Positions 24,924 to 36,800 are shown, counted from the stretch's first letter. The stretch is 64,000 nt of DNA from Cubamyces lactineus (GCA_022376465.1 JACDTU010000016.1:434001-498000); one strand, 5' to 3'. Notes: generated by a model not told the origin, from the sequence alone. Numbers and translations are program-made.

Positions 24924-25690
24924 GCTTATCTTCAACAAGCTAGGGCTAGTAATTGGATAGATGCAAGCTTTCTATCCATTGACATCCTAAGGCTTGATAG
25001 TTTAAAAGTCACGCTCAAAAGTGTAACAGTCATTGCTCAATGAGAAAACTTTCCTACTTTTAAGGTTGAAGCAGAATGCACCCCAACTACTTATTGCCAG
25101 GCTTTAGGTAGGTTCGCAGCAGAGTCTGCACAGTGGAATCTTGTTCGGGTGGTGGGTAACAAGGCTGATCTCATTAACCTGGCCTTGTAAATTTTCTAGC
25201 CTGAGGTTGCCGAGAGAAGTCCTAACACAATTGTTGATCTCTAAGGTCAAGGAGAACCTTCAGTGGAGGGGGAGCTAATGTTACAAATATACAATAAGTG
25301 CTTTATGAACTTTATAATTTGTTATGGGTTTCTGCCTCATTCTCTGTACAATACAATTACAGTGGACTCTAGGATTATAGTTATGGTTTTTTACAGAACA
25401 TTCTTGTCTTAGCTAGGACTTTCCAGCACTTACAGTACCCTATACTTACCATATAGGGGTGCACAGTCGCTTAGCCACTCACAGTACACAGCGGCACTGC
25501 CACAGTGATTGTAGATTCAACTAGCACTAACTACAACATATCAGAAAGTCCCTGTTTGCACTAAAACATCTTTCTCTTGCTTTCTGTACATGTACATATA
25601 TAAGAGGTGACACCAACCACAGAGCCCTCCTCAGCTTTTAGTCTTTTTGCAGATTATGATCTTGCATTATTCATTAGCTTGCTTTTCACA
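24924..25690 (+). mobile_element. miniature LTR element remnant (LTR - 250 bp - LTR)
   Basis: A truncated LTR piece (about 24,924-25,028, ending TGTAACA) is followed by only 250 bases. A purine tract (GGAGGGGGAGC, about 25,265-25,275) then sits directly before a second LTR start (TGTTACAAATATAC at 25,279). Both LTR pieces match the 21,050-21,580 repeat. The second one includes a TATA box (ATATATAAGAGG, about 25,595) and is cut near 25,690 by the palindromic repeat. The internal part codes for nothing, as in TRIM-type or internally deleted elements. Confidence 0.6.
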
Positions 25691-26100
25691 GCTAGTAAAC
25701 CTCCATGTTTTCTGGGAAAACATGGTGAAAACATGACAATAATTGAAAAAATGTTCCCAGTGTGTTCACAAAATGAAAATGTTAACAATATGACATGAAC
25801 ATGTGACGTGTTTTCTGCATATTTACTTACAATTTTCTATGAAAGAATTGAAATAACATTGCATATGTTTGCCATGTGTTGATGGTATGTTCCTTGCAAG
25901 GAACATTGGAAGAATGTGAATTGTGTGCTTGTCATGTTTCTAGAGAAAACATGTCACAAACATGCATGTAAGGAAACATATTGCATGTTCCCGGCAGATC
26001 ATCTGCATGTTGTTGACAGGAATAAAGATCGAAGAAATGTAGGAAAGGCACAGACAAGTTGCAGAAAACCTACTTGTTGGATGTGTATATATACAGATTA
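25689..26100. repeat. palindrome-rich repeat, copy 1
   Basis: Begins CAGCTAGTAAACCTCCATG and contains the perfect palindrome CCATGTTTTC-TGG-GAAAACATGG (25,703-25,725). It interrupts the LTR at 25,690. A related copy starts near 26,168. The interior is rich in GAAAACATG-like words on both strands, as in a MITE or other fold-back element. Confidence 0.5.
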
Positions 26101-26167
26101 GTGGTATCTATCCAATTACTAGCCCTAGCTTGTTGAAGATAAGTGCATAGTAATATATTCAGTCAAC
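26101..26167 (-). repeat. LTR fragment, minus orientation
   Basis: TATCTATCCAATTACTAGCC and the following bases match the 21,100-21,170 part of the LTR, in the orientation opposite to the copy at 24,924-25,690. Confidence 0.6.
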
Positions 26168-26345
26168 ACAGCCGGCAACCTCTATGTTTCCTGGGAAAAC
26201 ATGGCAAAAACATAACAGTAGCTGAAAAAATGTTCTCCAACATGTTCACGACAGGAAAATGGTGAAAGTACAGGGCAAATATGATGCATGTTTTCCACAA
26301 AACTTTATCATGTTTTTTATCAGCAAAACCGCAAAATGCACCCAA
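26168..26345. repeat. palindrome-rich repeat, copy 2
   Basis: Starts CAGCCGGCAACCTCTATG and continues CTGGGAAAACATGG like copy 1 at 25,689. The two diverge after about 60 bases. Confidence 0.5.
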
Positions 26346-28935
26346 GCGCTTCTAAGGACTTGCAAGCGCTTATAAAGCGCAGCAGTGGTTCCAATCTGAG
26401 AGGCAGCACAGAATCCTTGTGAGCGTATTGCCAAGGGTATACAAACCTTTCCATGCGATTGGAAAGGGCGCAAGAGGTTTTGCATCATGGACGCGGTGGG
26501 GAGGTTTAGAAGTACATGTAGGGGCACCCATCATATTGGTCCACATGCATCGGCTAGGGTCAGATTGGATGAATTCTGACACCATGCAGATATTGTTCAT
26601 ATTAACCATCATTGATTTAAATATAAGAATTAATTATTATACAGCCAATCGGATACACAGAGTGCGAAGCCCCGCGCGCGCGTGGGTCTGCGCGGGCAGC
26701 CAAGGCGCCCGCGCGAGCTGCACGCGAGCCCATAGCGTGCATGCATGCCATGCGCGTGCGCGACGCGCTATGGCAGCAGGTCGGATGCGAGTTGTAGGGA
26801 GCCAAACGAGCCATCAAATGAACTGCCCGCATTGAGGCAAATGATATGAGCGCTTACCATTGGCCGTGTCATTGCTGTGGGTGGCTTGGAGGTCAGAGTC
26901 AGTCAACTGGATGTAGCTAGCACTCACAAAGTAATTGATACACATAGCCTGTGACCCATTCAATGCTGTATATGTGGGAGATGAAAGGGCATTCAGTACC
27001 GGCAACTGCAGAACGCACCTTGGGATGGAGCTTGTGGGCAAGACGGTCCCCAGAGACGTTCTGATGTTGCTCGGAACATGAGTAAGAACGTGATCGGAAT
27101 TGTGTATGCTCTTGGGAGCTCATTTTTGGACTTGAGGAATATCTGAAGCGCATATAGTCAACAATCACTCTGTGCCACTAAAGGGTATAGACACCGATCA
27201 AGCTGACCAAATGAATAATGAGGCATACCACTATGACAACCACTCAAAACAGAGTTGGATACGATGATGATGGTGGCAGTATGAAGAAGAGAGACCGTTC
27301 AGTGTTTTTTCTTGCCATGTCGCAGGCCTTTTAAGAGGAGTAATGTGATGTGTGAAGAAAGCGAGTAGTTGCCATCTCCAGTGGTGGCCCGCCGCTGTAA
27401 TTGGGCAAGAGTATACCATAACCGGCTATGGCGGCACTGCCCAGTGCTTCCTATTTTGGATGGATGACATTGGTGCTAGCTCACTGACATCTTGAACCTG
27501 ATCCAGAGCCTTGTATTGGGGTCTGGCAACACCTATGCCAAATCCTCTAAGCGCGCGTACCAGCGTCTATTCCTTTCGCGTAGACGGAGCTCTAAGATCA
27601 AGAGAGATAAGCCAGATTGGGGTGTCGCTTGGGTTGCAACATCAGAGTCGGCCTGGAACACCAGATCCTTCCGGAGATGAGTGCTCGTTGGCCGTCAATG
27701 GCTCAGTTACGGCGACGTGTCTGTGGCTGAGCATAAGACTAGGAAAGCATGCAAGTTTTTGCAGCCTCCACTGACGTGTTCTGGCACAAACTTTTGAACG
27801 CAAAGCGTGTCTTTCTACAGGAGATGCATAATGGTTGGGGTACATTTTCGATATCTTGACATCATTGATGTTATCAAGTCAGTATAGGCAGGAGTAGGAC
27901 ATTTTTTGAAGTTCTAGCCCAGCCAGTTTGGTTGTAGTATATTCCTATACCCATACATGCACTTATTACGGACTAGGGACGAGCTGAGGATGTTGTATAA
28001 AAGGGTGTATGTTGAGGGAGACATGCTTATCTAATACGGCGCTTGATGGCATTTCAGATGTTAGATGCCATAGCTCGGGCTGGTGACACATAGACGCCCA
28101 CGACTCACACGAATGGAGCGAGCTTTAGAGCTGAGAGTCGTGCAACGCACTCCTCCGGGAGGAGGAACACTAAGTCAAGCGAGTAGACAACCTCGTAGGA
28201 AGTCCTGTCAGGCGCTGGAATGCAGACGAAGTCCTCACACAGGCAGACATGCTGGGCGTGATACAATAGGCTCCAAGGAAAAGGTGGGCGCGACTTGCGT
28301 CTGTGCGAAGGTTGCGGTGTAGAGGCCTGGATCCCGCTGTTCACACATTCTTGATGTACCGTATATATACGCTGATGTCTATGTCGTGAAATTTATGTCT
28401 TGCGAACCCATACAATGCACGGTAAACTCCATACACACTTTTGAAGTCCACTCTGCGTTCTGTGTATGCTAAGCGCATTGATTGTATTGAGTGTTCGATC
28501 GCGTTCATCGGCGGACAGATCTCGCATAGATAACCAAGAATACTTGCATCAATTCGTGCTATGGCGCCTACATTATCTCTGTCCATCGGGCACCTCGGAC
28601 ATCCTTAGACGCTGGTACGTTTTTGTTGGCCCAATTGCCAGACCCCACTTGTATAGGCTGGCATGTTCACAGAACAATCACGCGCGGGCATATATAGTAT
28701 TGTGTGCCCCCTACAGCACTTGCATGGTTTATATGCACTTGGAAGCGATCCCCTGAGCGCCTTGGGCGCCAAATCCTTCCCTGCTCTTTGCGGTTTCGCT
28801 GATGTTTGTTGCGAACATAGCAAGAATATTTTTTGTGTTCCCAAAATGTTCTCCTGGTGAATACACTGCCAACATCTCAGGAAATACATGCTATTATTGG
28901 AGTAGAAAAGATTTTACGAAGGCACCCATCCTCTT
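26346..28935. other. no gene recognised; GC-rich hairpin island inside
   Basis: No ORF here resembles a known protein. A roughly 140-base island at 26,665-26,800 is extremely GC-rich and can fold (see findings). Bases 28,790-28,860 again resemble the AACAT/GTTTTC words of the palindromic repeats. Confidence 0.3.
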
Positions 28936-28940
28936 GCCAC

Positions 28941-29162
28941 TGTAACGGGCCGGCGCTCGAGCGCGAGCGAGAGACGCGAGAACGATGGTGTATTCAGAAA
29001 GTACAAGGTGCGAGAGCGAGGGCGGAGCCCGAGCACCGACGCCGGTACTGCGCGAGGGACGGCGCGAGATGGCGTTGGTTCGTCTCCGAGAACGAGTGCG
29101 TATCGTAGGGGCTAAGTACGTAGAACTGGATATGGTAGGTCACGTGTAACGAGGCCGTTACA
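28941..29162. repeat. solo LTR (222 bp) with 5-base target duplication
   Basis: Begins TGTAACGGGCC and ends GGCCGTTACA, so the ends are inverted copies of each other and have TG...CA termini. The flanking bases are GCCAC on both sides (28,936-28,940 and 29,163-29,167), a perfect 5-base duplication as made by retroviral-type integrases. The interior is GC-rich. There is no internal region, so it is a solo LTR or a very short derivative. Confidence 0.75.
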
Positions 29163-29167
29163 GCCAC

Positions 29168-29525
29168 CCTTACCACGACTCTTCTGGTCTCGAAAACGGG
29201 CTAATTCCCGTCGTGTAGTGGGATGGAAATGCTATAGCCTGATATAACGGCCAGTGTCGAGACTAAACTCGCGAAAGACCCATCGCTGTCATACGCATTA
29301 GCAACTCTTGTCACTCGCGTGTAACTCGACAAGGCCCCAATAAGTAGCTATTGCGAGAGGCGATTACGGACCAACAAACATATTATCGTAATCTTCGTGG
29401 CAACAATAGAGAGTACCCATCATGACCGCGTCCATGACCGACGCAACCTCAGCTCCGTCCGAACCCAATCGACAAACCCGATACCAGGTACATAACAATC
29501 AACCAGACATCAACAGCACCCTGCC
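29168..29525. other. 3' flank of the transporter gene
   Basis: Presumed 3' untranslated and spacer sequence. No further feature seen. Confidence 0.4.
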
Positions 29526-31342
29526 TTACACCTGCTCCTTCGCGTCCTTCTCATCCACCTCGTGCACGCCCGCAACGTCTGCGACGTGTATGTCGCGCGC
29601 GATGAGCTCGCGACGGTACTTGACGGACGTGATCGGCGTCGAGTTCTGGTAGAGTAGGTCGACCTGCTCGAGCGAAAGCCCCTTGGTCTCGGGGATGCAG
29701 AAGTAGGTGAACACGATGCAGCCCGCGCACGTCGAGCCCCAGATGAAGAAGACCTTCACGCCGAGGTTTGCGTTGCCCGCGCCAGGGTTGACGAGGTAGG
29801 GAGTCGCATACGAAATCGCCCAGTTCCAGAGCCTATACGCAGTTATCTAGTCAGGAAAGGGGACGAGACAAGATAGAGAAAGAAGCAACGCACCAGTTGG
29901 ACGCGACAGACAGAGACATCGCCTTCGCGCGAACGTTGAGCGGGAAGATCTCACCGACAATGACCCACGCGATGGGGCCCCAAGTGGACGCGAACGCGGC
30001 AATGTAGATGCAGACGAGAGCGATAAGCGCCTTTTGACCGGAGCTGTTGTCCACGGAGATGGTGACACCAATGATGGCAACGAGGAACTCGCAGATGCAC
30101 ATCACGACGGCACCCCAGAGGAGAAGCGAGCGACGACCGAACTTCTCAACTCCCCACATGCCGGGGAGAGTCATGAACACGTTGACAATGTTCGTGGCGA
30201 CCTGGGTGAGGAAGGGGTTGCTGATACCGACCCTCTGGAAGAAGGTCGTACCGACTGTACGTGCATTGTCAGTAACGCGGGGTAGTCGGAATATAAGGGA
30301 AATACTCACAGTAGAAGATGAAGTTGATACCAGTCAATTGCTGCCAGGCCTGGATGAAGATACCAGACAACGTGCGAAGGGCGATCTTGCTCTTGTTGAA
30401 CTTGAAGCAATCGAGGTAGGAGCTCTCCCCCCGCTCCTTCTCTTCCTGAAGGGCGACGCGAATATCCTCGAGTTCGGCCTGAACCTCTGGATCGTCGACG
30501 GGAAGGGAAGTGAGACGGGAAAGAGACTTGGCGGCATCATCTGGTCGGTTGTTTTTGATGAGCCAGCGGGGTGTCTGGGGTACGAAGCGTGTGAGCCGAA
30601 CAGAGTACATCAAACAAGGGAGACGAGCAAGGCACGTACCTCGGGGAGCCAGAACATGCCCACGAAGAGAATGAAGGCCCAAACGAACTGGATGGAGATC
30701 GGTATCTGCCATGCAGAGTGATTCTGACGATCCTTGGTCGCGTTGTTGATGACGGAAGCGAGGAGGAGGCCAATGGTGATCGCCCATTGGTAGCCGGAAA
30801 CGACGGCACCGCGAATCCACTTGGGCGAACATTCGGACTGGTACATGGGGACGAGGGTGGAGACCAGACCGACGCCGAACCCGGCGAAGAAACGACCGAC
30901 GATGAAGGTTGCCCAGTTGTGAGCGCCGGTCTGAAGAGCGATACCGAGAGAGAAGACGACGCATGCGGAGATGATACCGAGACGACGTCCGAGGATATCA
31001 GCGCTGGGAGCGCCGCCAAGGGCGCCTGGACAGGAAAGATCAGCCGGAGTACAAGGAGAGAACGAACGAGAGTGGCTAACCAAAGAATGTGCCGGCGGAG
31101 AGGATGGAGACGACGAGGGACTCCTTGTTGGTGGGAAGCATGTAGCCGAGAGAGGTGGTGTCCGTCTTGTCACCAAACGTCCTGAGCCAGTCGTCCATCG
31201 CGATGATACCAGAGATGGTGCCGGTATCGTAACCGTAAAGGATACCACCGAAGGCGGCGAAGGCGGTCATGATGATGCCCGCGAGTTTGCTCTTTCCGGC
31301 GGCGTTGATACCGCCGCCCGCGGCTGCTGGACCACCCGGCAT
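29526..31342 (-). CDS. MFS hexose-type sugar transporter
   Basis: Five exons (minus): 31342-31081, 31025-30640, 30574-30310, 30254-29894, 29832-29526. All four introns (55-65 bp) are GT-AG and the spliced frame gives 526 residues, normal for the family. It is a 12-helix plasma membrane permease that would move hexoses, probably with protons. Diagnostic motifs are GILYGYDTGTISG in helix 1, GRR after helix 2, PETPRWL at the end of helix 6, QQLTGINFIFYY in helix 7 (sugar contact), GPIAWVIVGEIFP in helix 10 and PETKGLSLEQVD after helix 12. The start at 31342 precedes a short cytoplasmic N terminus and is the first in-frame ATG. Its substrate cannot be read from the sequence. Regulation by carbon source is suggested by repeated GCGGGG words upstream. 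Confidence 0.93.
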
Positions 31343-31540
31343 TGTGAGGAGAGGGCGTTGGAAGCGTGCGTGAGGAGGGGGATGAGCGGGGGAGCGACGC
31401 AGGAACGCGAGGGCGGGGGTGGAGGAAGCGGGGGAGGAGCAGGCCGGGGGAACGGCGGCTGTGCCGAAGCGGGGGGATTATATAGGGAGGGGGGGAAGAT
31501 GCGGGGGAGGGGTGAATATTGCCTGTTAGGCGGGGGAGCA
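31343..31540 (-). promoter_or_regulatory. promoter of the sugar transporter: TATA box and CreA/Mig1-like sites
   Basis: A TATA sequence (TATATAAT on the minus strand, about 31,477-31,485) lies about 138 bases before the start codon. Seven words fitting the CreA/Mig1 consensus SYGGRG (GCGGGG or CCGGGG) lie at 31386, 31413, 31428, 31444, 31469, 31501 and 31530. The region is G-rich on the plus strand (pyrimidine-rich in the direction of transcription), so some matches may be chance. Confidence 0.5.
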
Positions 31541-32457
31541 CATGGAGAGGGTGATGGCCACACCGGGTCAAAGAATGCAACCGCAGCAGGCGCAAGTAGG
31601 ATCGAAATTCGAGTGCAACTTTGCAAGTGCGAGTGCGCCTGCGCCTGCGACTGGCTGTGCCTGAACGCACTCCTCCTTGCGAGACAGGCGCGTGATGGAA
31701 AGGATCAAGGCGGTGACAGCACTCTCCCTTTTCACGTCAACGTGAGAGTCCATCAGGATCAGATTCACGGTCGCTCCCTCCCGTTGCTGCCCCCCACATG
31801 TGCGCAGACTCGTCCAGCTGCCCAGGGTACGCATGGTTGTCGACTCGCCTCGAGGGCGGGAATGTGGGCGCCAGGCACGAGGGGAGGCGGGGACGGCGAT
31901 GGGGAGGGATGTCCAAGCCGGATGTGGCCATCGTGTTCGACTTTGGCGGGCGTGCAGACATTCTCATCGACGCGACGGACACGGCGGCGAATGGACGCGT
32001 GGGTTCTCCCTCCTCCGGCTATCGGACCCGCTTCCGACACGGCAAGCTCAACGCCTATCCCCCATCCCCGTTTCATCAAACACGCTTCTACCAATCCACA
32101 CACCTTCTCCAGACACCACTCGCACCTCGACACACCCAGCCTCGTGTCCGGCCATGCCTCCCTTGGAAGCACCGAAGCTCGTCATGACAGCCCGTCGCGG
32201 GACACTGGCCGCCTCCGTCTTACGCCCGATTCCTGCATCGGACCTCGATGAGCACCGCGTGAGCAGCCATGGCTCGTCAACAAACATACCGGGCGTACCT
32301 GGATTCGGACTCGGACTCGGACTCGGGCTTGCACAGCAATACTTTCGCGCCTCATGTCTTTCTAGAATTTCTCTCCCGCAGAACACTGTCTGTCTTCCGA
32401 ATATCCTTGACCGCCCTCGCTCATACACACGCTCGCTACTGCTTCCCTTCTCTCGGT
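31541..32457. other. intergenic; GC-rich open frames, no gene supported
   Basis: Long open frames on both strands here reflect high GC content. None shows a domain or convincing splice pattern. Confidence 0.35.
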
Positions 32458-33640
32458 TCACGCCAGCTTTGCCGCGATCATCATCCGTTCAAAGTCTGCC
32501 AGGCTCATAGACTTGTCCCCCGCAGTAGAGAACGCCTCTAGCATCTCCACCGTCTGCGCACACGTCCCTGAACACACCATTGCATGTACAAAAGCGTTCA
32601 AAGTATGCACTCACCTCTTCTGCCGTGACCTTCTCTTTCAGAAGCTTCGCTATCCGCGTAATGTCCTTGATGCGTATTCGCTGCTTGTCCAACTCATCGT
32701 CCCTCACGTCAGGGAAGAACAGCGAAAACGCCGCCCGGCATTCTTTCTTTTGCCGCGCTGTTAACCCGCGATGTTCGCTCCCTCTTTCTTCCTCGTCGCT
32801 CTCCCCAATCGACCGCCCTTGCCGCCCTTTCCCCGACGACGCCCGCGTTCCTCCCCTGGCTGTCCTCGTCTTCTTGGATTTCACGAATCCCCCGCCCCCA
32901 TCGCGATATTCATCGTCAGAGTCGTCCTCCACTTCGACGTCGGATTCTCCTCCATCCGACTGCACATACTCCTCGCCTGAGTCTGATGGTGCCTCTTCCG
33001 GCCGGTCCGACCTTGTCGGACTGCGGTCAACGAGCCCGTCCCCGTCCATATGGACATCGTCTCGATCGTCAGCGCCAGTGTCAAGCAGCGCAGCGCAGAC
33101 CGCACGCCAGTCTTTGCGGCTCACGAGGACACCATCTTCTTGATTCGATCCACGTCCGAGTTCGTGTCCGCGTCCGCGCTTGAGCTCGCCCCAGCCAGAT
33201 GCGGCATTCTGAAAGACGGATAGGACATCTTCGTCGTCAGGGGGAAGGTCTAGAATCTGTAGCGCAGTAGGGATCAATGACAGCGGAATGTGTGTGTATC
33301 GTCCGAGGTCTGATGTGCCTCCTTCGTCCGCGATGAAACCGCCCGCCGAGGAACCAGATGGAGAGCGGTCGCGCACGAAGCCACCTCCGTGGAGTTCAGT
33401 ATCGTCGACCAAAAACCCTCCGGGCGCGGAGGGCTCCGGAATGAATCCACCATGCGCAGGTTCATCTACCAGAAAGCCGCCAGGCTGGGGTTGAGAAGAG
33501 CGCTCGACCTTGCGACGTTTTCGAGCGGGCTCCAGTTCATCGCTGTCTTGTAGTTGCGCTGTGTCAAAAGCAGCATCAATGCGTCCTTGCAAATGGGATG
33601 GAAGAGCAGCAAAGGCGGGATCGTAAGCGTCATCTGCCAT
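32458..33640 (-). CDS. acidic EF-hand-like protein with repeated GGF motifs, function unknown
   Basis: Two exons (33640-32615 and 32553-32458, a 61-bp GTGAGT intron) give 373 residues. Residues about 54-102 carry five GGF-hydrophobic motifs (PGGFLVDE, HGGFIPEP, PGGFLVDD, GGGFVRDR, AGGFIADE), with a sixth near 250. A basic patch (RKRRKVER, about 40-47) may be a nuclear signal. The middle is acidic and disordered. The last ~80 residues (LTARQKKECRAAFSLFF onward) have the helix spacing of a centrin-type EF-hand pair, but the calcium-binding loops lack the usual aspartates, so binding is doubtful. Without the intron the reading frame would run into an unrelated tail. It is head to head with condensin, 195 bases apart. 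I cannot name it; a nuclear role is an inference only. Confidence 0.75.
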
Positions 33641-33835
33641 ATCGTGCTCGTCGTTCTCTTCAACGAGCTCCCAGCGCTAGTCTCGGTGGCGGAAGAGAAG
33701 CGCGACGCGCTGACATAATGCGGCACGTGATACGCGTCGTACGCGCTGGTTCAACGCGCGACGGCCAGTTCGCGTTGCCTTTGTCTCCAGCTCTCTCCCC
33801 CTGCCTGCTGCTCCTGCTCATCACCGTAGCCCGCG
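33641..33835. promoter_or_regulatory. shared divergent promoter (EF-hand gene / condensin)
   Basis: Only 195 bases separate the two start codons, so the promoters must overlap. A CpG-rich core with GTACGCGT-like words is visible; no TATA box. Confidence 0.5.
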
Positions 33836-36800
33836 ATGCCTAAAACGCGTCCACGACAACCTGCAGCGGAGCACTCACGCTCGCTTTATGCCGATTCTGA
33901 CTCTGGGGGCGACACAGAACGCGAACAAACGCCCAAGCCACAAGCCCGTACTCTCTCGAAGAAACGCTTAAGTGAACGCCTCTACGACCCAGAGGCAGAC
34001 GGCAGCTTCTCTGCAGAAGGCTTGAATGGCACTGGTGGACGCGCACCCTTGAAGAGCGTCAACATTAACGATGATATTGCCGAGAAGCGGAGACGCAGGA
34101 AGAGCGTAAAGGTCACCGTCGTCCTCGACGATGAAGATGCAGAAGCTGGTCCCTCCAATGCTGCTCACCTCGTGGACGGCGCAGGAGGCTCCGCAGAGGG
34201 CACAAGAGCGACTGCTCTTGGACGACAGAAGAGTCAACTGCTGAACGTTCCCCAAGCCCCGGTCATCAACGTGCCTATAGACGTTATGACCTCAAATTTC
34301 GACCAATGGATGAAGATGGCGACAGACAATGTAAGTGCCAGATATTTGCTTCTAGCGTCTCTTGTCATATATGCCCCTTCCGTATTGCATCAACGCGGCA
34401 GCTCCATATCTATGTACATCCTCGTCGAACGTAGTACTGACCTTTCGTGCAGAAAATCAACGCCGCCAATTCCTGGAATTTCGCACTCATCGACTACTTC
34501 CATGATATGTCTCTGTTGCGCAACAACAACGATAATTCCATCAACTTCCAGCGGGCCTCCTGCACGCTTGATGGCTGCGTCAAGATCTGGACGTCTCGTG
34601 TCGACTCCGTCGGAACAGAGACAGGCAAACTCTTGAGCAACCTCGCAAATGAAGGCCGTGACAACGATGACGATGAGGAAGGCAACGGTTCAGACAACCC
34701 AGACGGCTCAGACCCTAGTCAGAGCCAGCGCAAACGCAAAGCATACCGCAGCGAATCTACACTGGCCAAGTCCGCTGCACAGCTCCGAAGTAAGAAATTG
34801 GACCTCGAGTTCAGCGTTGATCCTCTCTTCCGGAAGACGTGTGCCGACTTTGACGAGGGCGGCGCACAAGGATTGCTTATGAACCATCTGGGATTGACGG
34901 TCACTCCCGACGGCAGCCTTCGCGTCGTCTTCGATGCTAGCGACTCTGTCGCCAAAGGTGAAGAGGAGGAGCAACCGCTCGAAGAGCCCCGCGATGAAGT
35001 TGATCTGGCTCACCTCAGAGGTAAGTCCAGCGCACGGTACTCAACATTACATATCTCATCATCCGCTGCAGCAAACTTCCTCCCTGATTTGGATGCCATT
35101 GACGAGCAAGTGATCTCGCAATCGCTCGAGGGTTTCGCTTTCGGCAAAGATAGCTTCTCTGCAGACGATACATTCTTCCGTGAAGGCACTCATACACCAC
35201 TAGTCGATGACGACGACGACGACAACGATGGCATTGGTGGTTTCAACGACGATCCTCACGATATGGGTAACTCAATGGACGTTGATGGTGGCAACGCAGC
35301 TCCTGTCGAAGACTTCTTCGTCGGGGGGGAAGCCATCCCAGACGAGTATGCTGGAGATTACAACGCAGACTACGGGCCCAATGGGGACAACGTCTCAGTC
35401 GGTGGATCAGACGACGTCGGTGGCGAAGCCAGGCCAGGAGGTCCTTTCGTCCCTTTCGATCCTCGAAAGGCACCGAACGAGCGAGGTCTTGTGATGGCCA
35501 TGACGGATGCGGGCGCGGACGGCGGCGTGATGATGGACTACTTCGACTCCAACTTCCTGAAGAATTGGGCGGGCCCCGAGCACTGGAAGCTGCGGAAAGT
35601 CGTGCGGCGACGTGGGTTGTCTCTGATATACCGTATCACTTTGTATTGACCAAGAGTCACTCTAGCTGACGCTTCAGAAGCGGCAGCTTCACGACCAAAG
35701 CGGGAGAAGAAGGAAGCGTTCAAGATCGACTTCCTTACCTCCGCGGAAGAGGATGTCAAGACACGCTCAAAGAAGCTGTTCGCACCTGTTACCCGTGGCG
35801 CGGGCATCAACCTACCTGGTCCTTCCACTAGCAAGAGAGGCGGACGAAGTAAGAAGGCGAAAGAGCGCGACGCTGAGAAGCGGAACGACCAGACATTACC
35901 GGACGACATGCACTTCTCGAGCAAGCAGCTCGTCACGCTCTTCTTGAAGCCGAAGTTTTCAGTGCGTGCCATACATATGACCCGCGGCAATATCAGATTC
36001 TAAGATGTCTCTGTACAGCTGAGGATGAGAGGCTACCAAGTCCGGCCAGACGGTCGCGTCGACGGTGAAATTGATGAGGCTTTCTGGGCACAAGCAGCTG
36101 CAAATCAGGGAGGTGGTGGAGATGGCGGCGACGAAAGTGAGTTATTCGCTAACTCGTCCATCCCTCGCCAATGCTAAGTTATCGCTTTCATCAGCATTGG
36201 ACGGCGCCGCCGTACCCTTCGCCACTCAATTCTTCCATGATGACTACGACGACGGCGCTGGCTTTGACGATGTATTCGACGCTGGTGCCCCGGTTGAGGC
36301 CGGAGAGCAGGACCTGCTCGCTGCGACGCAAGGGCAGAGTCGACGAGTCAAGCCTGAGACCGTCAACTACGCGAAACGTGCAAAGCGAGTCGACGTACGG
36401 AAACTCAAGGAGAACATTTGGAAGGGCTTGGACATTGTCACTCCTCCGGTGGAAGACAGCGAAGATGCCATGGTCAGCGTCGTTCACCTATATCTACCGA
36501 ACCCATCTGACGAGTTGTACAGGAGACGGATGATCGACCACCAACAGACCCGAACGAGCCTCGGGAGTTCACCAGTGTCATCACGGACCTGCGCAAATCG
36601 TATCCAAAGGATAAGATGGAAGAGATCAGTACAAGCTTCTGCTTCATCTGTCTGCTCCACCTTGCCAACGAGCGTGGCCTCAAGCTCGAGGTGGACGGAA
36701 CGCCGGAGGAGGGAGTCGAGTCCGACGTTGAAGACAGCAAAGTCGGAAACTTGTGGAGTCTCAAGGTACGCCGCTTACCCGCCTCCTAGGGATGCACCGC

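Noticed and set aside
25700..26340. CRISPR-like array from repeated AAAACATG words
   Set aside because: Repeats are palindromic, unevenly spaced and degenerate, in a eukaryotic genome; they fit fold-back elements.
31541..32457. Frames of over 200 codons upstream of the transporter
   Set aside because: Low-complexity Pro/Arg/Ser composition and position in the promoter region; no homology recognised.
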